DNA of 57,690 nt from Bacteroidales bacterium UBA4293 (GTDB lineage: Bacteria; Bacteroidota; Bacteroidia; Bacteroidales; Bacteroidaceae). This document shows, piece after piece, positions 1 through 7,108 of the stretch. The number at the start of each line of letters is the position of its first letter. Within the stretch, counting starts at the first letter, position 1. The stretch spans positions 1 through 57,690 of the forward strand of contig DGVD01000005.1 in the NCBI GenBank assembly GCA_002395835.1, written 5' to 3'. The translations under genes were made by a program, and so were the position numbers. The notes under the pieces are model-generated. The model was given only the letters and a program-made list of their open reading frames with translations. It was not told the DNA's origin and did no database searches.

Positions 1-62
1 TTTATCTCAAGTCTTTCAAAGATCGATTTCGTCTCCTTACATTTTAAGGGGCGAAAGTGGGG

Positions 63-92
63 CAAAGGTACAACATTTTTTCTAATCTCAAA
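63..92 (-). promoter_or_regulatory. Leftward promoter for a gene beyond the left edge
   Basis: Read on the minus strand, TACCTTTG (70-63) fits the Bacteroidota -7 box TAnnTTTG, and TTTG (92-89) lies 18 bp upstream as a -33 element, one base short of the usual 19-21. It faces away from dnaG. No start codon with an open frame is visible in bases 1-60, so the gene it drives must begin outside the window. Confidence 0.5.
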
Positions 93-175
93 ATTTTTTC
101 ATGGAAAATTTCAAATACATTCATTTTTTCTCCAAGGAAAAGGAGACCTTTACCTTAATTATATAATAGCAACTA

Positions 176-206
176 TTGCTACTTTATTTCTTTTTATGTA
201 TCTTCG
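176..206 (+). promoter_or_regulatory. dnaG promoter
   Basis: TTG at 176-178 and TATCTTCG at 199-206 are 20 bp apart, fitting the Bacteroidota -33/-7 pattern with one mismatch in the -7 box. The ATG at 196 lies inside this promoter, so it cannot start the transcript's protein. The ATG at 223 is the better start. Confidence 0.6.
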
Positions 207-222
207 CACCAAATTAAAAACA

Positions 223-2241
223 ATGATAGACCATCAAACCGTAGAACGAATTTTGGATGCGGCACAAATTGTTGATGTCGTATCTGAATTTGTCAACCTA
301 AGAAAGGTTGGCGTAAATTACAAGGGACTTTGCCCATTTCACGATGACAAAGATCCCTCCCTTGTTGTTTCCCCTGCAAAAGGCCTATATAAATGTTTCT
401 CATGTGGGCATGGAGGCAATGCAGTTAGGTTCATCATGGAGCACGAGCAATTAAGCTATCCTGATGCTTTAAGATGGCTTGCCAGAAAATACCATATAGA
501 GATTCGTGAGAAAGAATTGACAAATGAAGAGAAACAACTCCAGGATGAAAGAGAAAGCATGTTTGTCGTTAATGAATGGGCATGCAAATACTTTCAGGAT
601 ATCCTACAAAATGATGTAGATGGGAGAGCCATCGGTATGGCCTATTTTAGATCCCGCGGTTTCAGGGATGATATCATCAAAAAATTTCAATTAGGCTATA
701 GTCCTTCAGACAAATATGCATTAAGCAAAGAAGCAAAACGAAAAGGCTTCAAAGACAAATATCTAATAGCAACTGGTCTTTGTTACCAAAAAGAAGATGG
801 AACATTACATGACCGCTTTTACGGAAGAGCCATTTTCCCTATTCAGACTTTAAGTGGAAAGGTTGTAGCATTTGGAGGTCGTGTACTTGATGCAGCCACA
901 AAAGGGATTGACCGCAAATACGTTAACAGTCCTGAAAGTGATATATACAACAAAAGCCGAGAACTTTATGGCCTATTTCAAGCAAAACAAGCTATAGTCC
1001 GTGAGGAGCGTTGCTTTCTGGTAGAAGGATACACTGATGTTATCTCAATGCACCAAGCTGGTATTGAGAATGTAGTAAGTTCATCTGGAACATCACTTAC
1101 AACAGGACAAATTCGACTTCTGCATCGTTTCACAAATAACATCACATTACTATATGATGGTGATGCTGCAGGCATCAAAGCATCCTTAAGAGGAACCAAT
1201 ATGCTCCTTGAAGAAGGTATGAATATTAAGATTCTATTCCTACCCGACGGAGAAGACCCTGATAGTTTTGCCCGCAAACATACAGCTAAGGAGTTTCAAG
1301 ACTATATCAAAGCTAATCAAGTTGACTTTATTCATTTTAAAACTGAAATTCTGCTAGACGAAACTGGAAATGACCCTTTGAAAAAAGCGTCGCTAATAAG
1401 AGATATAGTAGAAAGTATCGCTGTCATACCAGATGAAATTATACGTTCTGTCTATATTAAAGAAAGTGCTAAGCAATTGAACACAGAAGAACGTGTCATT
1501 CTTAATGAGGTCAATAAAACACGCAAACAAAACAAAGAGAAGAAACAAACATCTATACAAAACGATGTTCAGCAGAATGGCAATCCTAGCTTGCCTACTA
1601 GCCCTGTAGAAGAGCATGAAGAGATTTCATCTACCTCATTAGAACAGCCAAATCCTTTTTACAAGACCGAGACATTAATTATGCAGGAAATAATACGCTA
1701 CGGGGAACTTCAAATAGCTGATGCCGACGAAACTGACAAGAACGGAAATCCCCAACCTATCAGTGTATTGGAATACATCCTCATGGATCTTCAACAAGAC
1801 AAACTAAAATTCCACACTCAATTATATAACGAAATTGCTGAAGATCTTTTAGAGCACCTACATCAGTCTGAAAACTTTAGTGCACAAAATTATTTACTTG
1901 CACATCCTGATGGAAGATTCAGCAAACTTGCTGCAGAACTGTCAACGGACAAGTATCTAATTAGCAAAATCTATGAAAAGGAAGAAACTCAGCAGCAAGA
2001 AGAAAACATATCAGAACGCATTCCTCATTTACTGATCGATTTAAAATTGGCAGTTATTGAAAAACAACTTAAAGACACAAAAAATAAACTGCTCGACCCT
2101 ACTCTAAAAGAGCAACCCGAACAGTTAAAGAAGATTCTAAAAGAAATCCAGAATCTTTCAGGTGCCAAGAAAACCATTGCTCAACGCGCAGGAGACCGAA
2201 GTGTTTTAGCTTCTAAACGAAATTACAATTCCACACGATGA
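223..2241 (+). CDS. dnaG: DNA primase DnaG
   Basis: Synthesises RNA primers for lagging-strand DNA replication together with the replicative helicase. The 672-residue protein opens with the CHC2-type zinc ribbon (C37, H40, C58, C61). The DnaG catalytic N-domain follows, then a TOPRIM fold with the metal-binding glutamate E268 in VEGYTD and the DGD motif at D312/D314. The C-terminal third is low-complexity then helical, as expected for the helicase-interaction domain. The open frame extends to 196, but that ATG sits in the promoter, and from 223 the protein begins MIDHQTVERI, the usual DnaG beginning. Its last 19 bases overlap the 3' end of folE on the other strand, leaving no room for a separate terminator. 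Identification is secure. Confidence 0.97.
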   Translation: MIDHQTVERILDAAQIVDVVSEFVNLRKVGVNYKGLCPFHDDKDPSLVVSPAKGLYKCFSCGHGGNAVRFIMEHEQLSYPDALRWLARKYHIEIREKELTNEEKQLQDERESMFVVNEWACKYFQDILQNDVDGRAIGMAYFRSRGFRDDIIKKFQLGYSPSDKYALSKEAKRKGFKDKYLIATGLCYQKEDGTLHDRFYGRAIFPIQTLSGKVVAFGGRVLDAATKGIDRKYVNSPESDIYNKSRELYGLFQAKQAIVREERCFLVEGYTDVISMHQAGIENVVSSSGTSLTTGQIRLLHRFTNNITLLYDGDAAGIKASLRGTNMLLEEGMNIKILFLPDGEDPDSFARKHTAKEFQDYIKANQVDFIHFKTEILLDETGNDPLKKASLIRDIVESIAVIPDEIIRSVYIKESAKQLNTEERVILNEVNKTRKQNKEKKQTSIQNDVQQNGNPSLPTSPVEEHEEISSTSLEQPNPFYKTETLIMQEIIRYGELQIADADETDKNGNPQPISVLEYILMDLQQDKLKFHTQLYNEIAEDLLEHLHQSENFSAQNYLLAHPDGRFSKLAAELSTDKYLISKIYEKEETQQQEENISERIPHLLIDLKLAVIEKQLKDTKNKLLDPTLKEQPEQLKKILKEIQNLSGAKKTIAQRAGDRSVLASKRNYNSTR

Positions 2242-2813
2242 TTAATTAGGTTCATAAACTCTTGCCGAGTCTTGGCCTGATTGAATGCACCTGTAAAATC
2301 AGATGTAGTAGTTACTGAATTTTGCTTTTCTATACCTCTCATTTGCATGCACATATGTTTAGCCTCAATGACAACCATCACACCTAAAGGATTTAGCGTC
2401 TCCTGAATGCATTCTTTAATCTGAGTGGTCAAACGTTCTTGAACTTGCAATCTATGTGAAAAAATATCCACTACACGAGGTATCTTACTCAAACCAGTGA
2501 TATAGCCATTTGGAATATATGCCACATGAACTTTTCCATACATCGGTAGAAGGTGATGCTCACATAAAGAAAAGAAATCTATGTCCTTTACTATAACCAT
2601 CTGACTATAGTCCTCTTTAAACTTTGCAGAATTTAATACTACTTTGGGATCCATACCATATCCACATGTCAATTTCTGCATAGCTTTTGCCACACGATAA
2701 GGAGTCTTCACTAATCCTTCACGATACTTATTTTCGCCCAATAAGTCAAGAATGGCCTCATAGTGACTCTGCAGTTCCTCCAGGCCTTCACGGGTTTCTG
2801 TTCCTTCTATCAT
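2223..2813 (-). CDS. folE: GTP cyclohydrolase I
   Basis: Converts GTP to 7,8-dihydroneopterin triphosphate, the first step of folate synthesis and of 7-deazaguanine routes. At 196 residues it has the usual length. The zinc site is visible as C84 with H86/H87 (SLCEHH) and C155 (HMCMQMRG), and the catalytic core GYITGLSKIPR is intact, so this is the zinc-dependent FolE1 type. It is the last gene of the leftward DUF1599-doxX-tpiA-SPOR-folE operon. Its ATG overlaps the TGA of the SPOR gene by four bases (ATGA), which suggests translational coupling. It converges on dnaG with a 19-base overlap. Confidence 0.96.
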   Translation of the reverse strand: MIEGTETREGLEELQSHYEAILDLLGENKYREGLVKTPYRVAKAMQKLTCGYGMDPKVVLNSAKFKEDYSQMVIVKDIDFFSLCEHHLLPMYGKVHVAYIPNGYITGLSKIPRVVDIFSHRLQVQERLTTQIKECIQETLNPLGVMVVIEAKHMCMQMRGIEKQNSVTTTSDFTGAFNQAKTRQEFMNLINHRVEL

Positions 2814-3316
2814 TTTACTACTAGTATTTGATCTCTAACAACAATGGCCTGAGCAAAGCCATTTGCTTTAGCACGCTTCCATACTTCATTTGCTTCCTCG
2901 CGATCTGTGAAATTTCCAATCTTGCAAACCCATCGAGGGGACTCAAAATGAGTGTAGACAGGAAATTCTGGAAACAAGCGCTTAGCCTTGTCATTAGCAT
3001 TTTGAGCGGCCAATCTACTTTCGCGAGAATTACTCCCTCCATATAGCTGGACACGATATCCCATGACCCGCGTCTTAGGAGCATTCTTGAAATTTTCCAA
3101 CTCCTTTAACTGTTCATCAAGGGTTTTTTCAGCCTTATCTTCTTCAAGGGCCGAATTCTCAACGATCATGGCATGATAAACAGACTCTGATATGTGCAAG
3201 TTAACCAGACCAACACCCTCGCGTTGCTGCCGAATGTGTTGTTCTATAGATTGAGCTTGTGCCAATGTTCCACACAAAAGCAATAACAAAAATAAAATCT
3301 GCTTTCTCATTCTCAT
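2810..3316 (-). CDS. Secreted SPOR-domain protein
   Basis: A 168-residue exported protein. Residues 1-22 form a signal peptide (charged MRMRK, a leucine run, then AQAQ). A short charged linker follows, then a SPOR domain at about 85-165, beginning VMGYRVQLYGG and ending IVVRDQILVVK. SPOR domains bind peptidoglycan stripped of stem peptides, typically at division sites, so a periplasmic wall-binding role is likely. No enzymatic domain is present. It lies between tpiA and folE in the same operon. A second Met at residue 3 is an equally possible start. The family is clear; the exact role is not. Confidence 0.85.
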   Translation of the reverse strand: MRMRKQILFLLLLLCGTLAQAQSIEQHIRQQREGVGLVNLHISESVYHAMIVENSALEEDKAEKTLDEQLKELENFKNAPKTRVMGYRVQLYGGSNSRESRLAAQNANDKAKRLFPEFPVYTHFESPRWVCKIGNFTDREEANEVWKRAKANGFAQAIVVRDQILVVK

Positions 3317-3325
3317 ATTTTAAAA

Positions 3326-3363
3326 TAGACAGGCCACACCCTTTAATGGATACGACCTGTCTA
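3326..3363 (-). promoter_or_regulatory. Hairpin between tpiA and the SPOR gene
   Basis: TAGACAGG (3326-3333) and CCTGTCTA (3356-3363) form a perfect 8-bp stem with a 22-base loop. In the direction of transcription it is followed by TTTTAAAA rather than a long T run. It may be a leaky intra-operon terminator or an mRNA-stabilising hairpin that lowers expression of SPOR-folE relative to tpiA. Confidence 0.5.
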
Positions 3364-3375
3364 GAATATTATTAA

Positions 3376-4134
3376 TTATTTAAATGCATCAATAATGCCC
3401 TTAAAATCAGCAGCCTTCAATGAAGCACCACCAATCAAGCCACCATCAATATCAGGTTTTGCAAACAACTCTGGAGCATTACTTGCCTTACAGCTACCAC
3501 CATAAAGGATAGTAGTGTCTTCTGCTACTTGAGCACCATACTTATCAGCTACACACTTACGAATGTATGCATGAATTTCTTCTGCCTGATCTGCAGTAGC
3601 AGTTTTACCTGTACCTATTGCCCAAATTGGCTCATAAGCGATAACAATGTTAGCAAACTGTTCTGCTGATAAATGGAATACTGAACCTTCCAACTCAGCT
3701 TTACAAACTGCCTCCTGCTCATTAGCCTCGCGCTGTTCTAAGGATTCACCGATGCAGAACAGAATCTTCAAACCATTAGCTAATGCCAAATCAACCTTTG
3801 CCTTCAGTATTTCTGGAGTTTCATGGTAATACTCACGGCGCTCTGAGTGACCAAGAATCACATATTCACAACCTGTAGACTTAACCATTTCAGCTGAAAC
3901 TTCACCAGTATATGCACCCTTCTCCTTGTCAGCACAGTTTTCAGCACCAACATTAATAATAGAATGGTCAACCAACTCAGCTACCTTAGCTAAGTGTATG
4001 AATGGAGTACAGATAACAACACCGCAATTTGGTTTGTCAGCTGTCAAAACCTCATTCAACTCCTGTGCCAATGCTATTCCTTCCTGGAGATTCTTATTCA
4101 TCTTCCAGTTTCCTGCTACGATTTTCTTTCTCAT
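3376..4134 (-). CDS. tpiA: Triosephosphate isomerase
   Basis: Interconverts dihydroxyacetone phosphate and glyceraldehyde 3-phosphate in glycolysis and gluconeogenesis. The 252-residue TIM barrel shows all catalytic residues: N9 and K11 in GNWKMN, H96 in GHSERREY and E168 in AYEPIWAIGTG, plus the phosphate loop near YGGSCKASN. The start is forced by the N-terminal MRKKIVAGNWK, which places the first 41 bases inside the 3' end of the preceding doxX-like gene. That is an unusually long same-strand overlap for two conserved genes. A hairpin separates it from the SPOR gene downstream. Confidence 0.98.
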   Translation of the reverse strand: MRKKIVAGNWKMNKNLQEGIALAQELNEVLTADKPNCGVVICTPFIHLAKVAELVDHSIINVGAENCADKEKGAYTGEVSAEMVKSTGCEYVILGHSERREYYHETPEILKAKVDLALANGLKILFCIGESLEQREANEQEAVCKAELEGSVFHLSAEQFANIVIAYEPIWAIGTGKTATADQAEEIHAYIRKCVADKYGAQVAEDTTILYGGSCKASNAPELFAKPDIDGGLIGGASLKAADFKGIIDAFK

Positions 4135-5458
4135 TTTTTCTTTTCTTTAAAAGGTTTGCTATTTTACTTCTTTTTCTTAGTTTTCCAATCCACTTAAAAC
4201 CAGCCCAGACTCTATCTAATAACATGATTAGTAATAAAGGCATTACTAAAAACAATATAACCAACGCTCCTAAACGAGACTCCTGTGTCTCATCAGAACG
4301 ATCTATTGGCAATTGTTCCAGCCTGTCTGTTAAATCTTCTGTTGGCAAGTCATTCCGGCTCCATTTATTAATGATGGTTCCGTTTTTCATAAGTACCAAC
4401 CCCGGATTACTCCGTACCAATGTTTTCAACATAGTACCATCTGCATTCCAAAATGGGTAAACGGCCCCTGTTTCATATTTCCATTTCGCTATGGCATCCT
4501 CATCTGATGCGGTCAATGCCACAAAATCATAACTGTTCTTCAAACAATAATCATACAACTCATTAATTTGGTCAAAAGCGCCTTGTTCTGCCTTAGACAA
4601 ATTATAGGCAACCAGCAAAAAGGTAAATCCTTCTCTACCCAACAACTCTTGAGTCTTTTCCTCTCCAGTAGCTACATCTTGCAAGACGAAATCATGAATT
4701 GGAGGAATATATCCTTTTTTTGTTTGCGTTGTAATGGTTTCAACATAGTTCCAAGTGGAATCAGGATAATTCTCCAGAGTAAATTCCTTCTTCACCCCGT
4801 TCTTCTCCATGACAAAAATGCTTTCAAATTCTGGTGCCTCTGCTCCTTCTGGTATCTCCATCCCCTGAAGAACATTTGTGCCATTCCTATATACCGTAAA
4901 ATCAGCTACCGGCAAAAAATAGAGGCAAAACACTTCTAGCAGAAATATGAAAACCAAGCCATAAAGAGATATCAGCCACTGGGTATTTTGACCTATCAAC
5001 CGCACGACCTTATAATGATGCCATCTAAAAAGCACAATTGCTGCCAAAAGCAGAATAATATTCTTTGCAAATGTCTGCCAATTAGTCAACACCAAAATAT
5101 CACCAAAGCATCCGCAGTCTGTCACAGAGTCCGTCACTGCTATATACAGTGTCAAGGGAGTCATGACACACATAATCAGTAAACTTGCCCAAGAAGCTAT
5201 CCGCCTGTTCATGCCAAAAAGAAGACACAAACCGACATAAAACTCTACTACAGCCAGAATCATCCCAAGAATTAGAGGGAAGAAATCGGGGAAATATCCA
5301 CTAAGTCCAAAGGATGCCAGATAATCTCCAATTTTGTATTCAGTACCATGAGGATCTATCGCTTTTGAGATTCCAGAAAAAAGGAAAACTAAAGCTAATA
5401 AGAATCTACAAATATTACTGAACACACTCTGTGTGATATGTAAAGCCCTACTCGCCAA
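4094..5458 (-). CDS. DoxX/MauE-type membrane protein with thioredoxin-like domain
   Basis: A 454-residue inner-membrane protein. Four hydrophobic segments between about 10 and 145 match a DoxX/MauE fold and include the motif DCGCFGD (C115, C117). A fifth segment lies near 160-182. Residues about 205-385 resemble a thioredoxin/TlpA fold, but the stretch where CXXC would be expected (about 280-292, FLLVAYNLSKAEQG) has no cysteine. A last membrane segment (about 396-415) is followed by a strongly basic tail. A role in envelope redox or disulfide chemistry is suggested by the family, not shown. It overlaps DUF1599 by 11 bases and tpiA by 41. Confidence 0.8.
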   Translation of the reverse strand: MASRALHITQSVFSNICRFLLALVFLFSGISKAIDPHGTEYKIGDYLASFGLSGYFPDFFPLILGMILAVVEFYVGLCLLFGMNRRIASWASLLIMCVMTPLTLYIAVTDSVTDCGCFGDILVLTNWQTFAKNIILLLAAIVLFRWHHYKVVRLIGQNTQWLISLYGLVFIFLLEVFCLYFLPVADFTVYRNGTNVLQGMEIPEGAEAPEFESIFVMEKNGVKKEFTLENYPDSTWNYVETITTQTKKGYIPPIHDFVLQDVATGEEKTQELLGREGFTFLLVAYNLSKAEQGAFDQINELYDYCLKNSYDFVALTASDEDAIAKWKYETGAVYPFWNADGTMLKTLVRSNPGLVLMKNGTIINKWSRNDLPTEDLTDRLEQLPIDRSDETQESRLGALVILFLVMPLLLIMLLDRVWAGFKWIGKLRKRSKIANLLKKRKNEKENRSRKLEDE

Positions 5459-5990
5459 ACTTCAATTTAATTAAGCCAAAGACCGAATAATTTATCATGT
5501 CCATATAATTGGCATCTATTCCTTCGCTAACTAAAGTTCCACCAACCAAGGACTCCATTTGTTTCGTTCGATAAATCTTCATAAGAATCAAATCCGTATA
5601 TGAAGATATACGCATTGATTTCCAAGCCTCATCGTAATCATGATTCTTCCGAATCATTAATTCTAGTACCTGCTGAGAAAACTTGTCATAAAGTTCCAAG
5701 GCTTTCTCTGCACCGATGTCTTCTTTATCAGCAAAACCTAAATCCAATTGAATTAGACCAATAATTCCATAGTTGATGATACCCATGAATTCTGGATAAA
5801 TCCCCTCATCAACCAAAGCAACACCTTTCAGCTCAATACTCCGGATTCTATTTGCCTTAATCAGAATCTGATCTGTCACAGAAGATGGCCTCATGATTCG
5901 CCATGCTGCACCATAATCATGCAATTTCTTGGCAAACAAATCTCGGCACTCTGCCATTATCTGCTTAAAAAGATCGTTTGTATTCTCCAT
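5448..5990 (-). CDS. DUF1599 protein with two tandem repeats
   Basis: A 180-residue soluble protein made of two copies of one unit. Residues about 8-85 and 97-178 align: KLHDYGAAWRIMRPSSVTD against KNHDYDEAWKSMRISSYTD, then an LxKxxRxxxxE helix, then an [AT]LV[DS]EGI..(Y)M..INY segment. Each half keeps the HDY and EGI signatures, so both may be functional. The DUF1599 family has no firmly established activity; from memory it has been linked to nucleotide-modification contexts, which I could not check. It is the first gene of a five-gene operon with a strong promoter just upstream, so it is probably a housekeeping protein. Confidence 0.85.
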   Translation of the reverse strand: MENTNDLFKQIMAECRDLFAKKLHDYGAAWRIMRPSSVTDQILIKANRIRSIELKGVALVDEGIYPEFMGIINYGIIGLIQLDLGFADKEDIGAEKALELYDKFSQQVLELMIRKNHDYDEAWKSMRISSYTDLILMKIYRTKQMESLVGGTLVSEGIDANYMDMINYSVFGLIKLKFGE

Positions 5991-6008
5991 ACCTTATTTA
6001 AATTGCTA

Positions 6009-6040
6009 CAAAGGTATAAACTTTCTTGCAAACTGACAAA
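6009..6040 (-). promoter_or_regulatory. Promoter of the DUF1599-doxX-tpiA-SPOR-folE operon
   Basis: On the minus strand TTTG (6040-6037) and TACCTTTG (6016-6009) are 20 bp apart, a full match to the Bacteroidota consensus. It starts transcription about 10 bases before the DUF1599 ATG. The -33 element overlaps the T run of the preceding gene's terminator. Confidence 0.8.
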
Positions 6041-6076
6041 AAAAAGAACCCACAAAGGTCTAAACCAGTGGATTCT
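6038..6076 (-). terminator. Terminator of the M23 peptidase gene
   Basis: On the minus strand AGAATCCAC and GTGGGTTCT pair over nine positions with one weak pair, and are followed directly by a run of eight T. It lies 29 bases past the stop codon of the LysM/M23 gene. Confidence 0.75.
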
Positions 6077-6104
6077 TTCTCTATATCATTTGAAATAATT
6101 CAAA

Positions 6105-6992
6105 TTAACTGCATCTCAAAACCTGACCTATTTGAAGAGTCTTCGTCTTGGAGATACCATTCTTTCTACATAGTTGTTCTACTGTCAAACCATATTTCTT
6201 AGCTATGACAGACAGCGTTTCACCCTTATGAACCTTGTGGAAACGAGATTTAGCAGGAGCAGAACCATTACTTTCAGACTTTGCAGTAGCCCGAGAGGAT
6301 GGGATTCTATCTGAGTACCCCCTACGGAATGTATAAACATCAGTTTTGATATCCTGATTTGGGAAATCAAAAAGAAGAGCAGGATTAATAGCCTGACCCA
6401 ATAAACGGGTTTCAAAATGAAGATGAGAACCAGTAGAACGACCGGTATTACCACCAAGGCCTATCACATCACCTGCTTTAACTGGCTGATTAATTTTCAC
6501 TAACTGCTTTGACAAATGGCCATACACAGTTTCCAAACCATTATCATGACGGATTACTATATATTTGCCATAACCCTTGCCTTCATAATCTACAATACGA
6601 ACCATTCCATCAAAAGCAGAACGAATTGTATCACCCACATACACTTTTATATCAATGCCTTTATGAGCACGTCCCCATCTTTGTCCAAAATTTGAGGTGA
6701 CAAGGCGGCTGTCAGTTGGCATGACAAAACCACGCAAATCAATATCGAATTTTTCAGGCAATGCAGAAGATGAATATGGATTTACTGTAGAATTATTCCA
6801 CGTTGTATAAAGTGAAGCTGATGGAATGGCACCATTCTCCTTCACTACAAGGCGTTGCAAGGCGATAGAATCAACGCCACGCATTTTTCTGTCAATTGGA
6901 GCCTGCTTTGCCAAGAGGTCTTGAGCTAAAGCATTGGAACTGAACAAGGTCAGAACTCCAATAGTTAAAATTTTGATTCCTTTGAATATCAT
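6105..6992 (-). CDS. Secreted M23 peptidase with C-terminal LysM
   Basis: A 295-residue peptidoglycan hydrolase of the lysostaphin/M23 type. The signal peptide occupies residues 1-24 (MIFKGIKILTIGV...NALAQ). The M23 domain has the zinc ligands HKGID (HxxxD) and HLHFE (HxH), plus the VYGHLS motif, so it looks catalytically complete. A LysM domain at the C-terminus begins HKVHKGETLSVIAKKYG and would anchor it to peptidoglycan. The open frame extends upstream to 7094, but an excellent promoter at 7035-7066 lies inside that extension, so the start at 6992 is chosen. It is a single-gene unit with its own promoter and terminator. Confidence 0.92.
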   Translation of the reverse strand: MIFKGIKILTIGVLTLFSSNALAQDLLAKQAPIDRKMRGVDSIALQRLVVKENGAIPSASLYTTWNNSTVNPYSSSALPEKFDIDLRGFVMPTDSRLVTSNFGQRWGRAHKGIDIKVYVGDTIRSAFDGMVRIVDYEGKGYGKYIVIRHDNGLETVYGHLSKQLVKINQPVKAGDVIGLGGNTGRSTGSHLHFETRLLGQAINPALLFDFPNQDIKTDVYTFRRGYSDRIPSSRATAKSESNGSAPAKSRFHKVHKGETLSVIAKKYGLTVEQLCRKNGISKTKTLQIGQVLRCS

Positions 6993-7034
6993 CAATTTAT
7001 AAGTTACTTCTAGAGGGTAAAAACAATAACTTTG

Positions 7035-7066
7035 CAAAGATAAGCAAAAAAAACCGTTCAGGCAAA
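7035..7066 (-). promoter_or_regulatory. Promoter of the LysM/M23 peptidase gene
   Basis: On the minus strand TTTG (7066-7063) and TATCTTTG (7042-7035) are 20 bp apart, a perfect consensus match. It sits about 43 bases upstream of the ATG at 6992 and rules out upstream in-frame starts. Confidence 0.85.
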
Positions 7067-7108
7067 CAGTGCATGCGCTTTTTTGAAAAAACAATGAATT
7101 TTAACATT

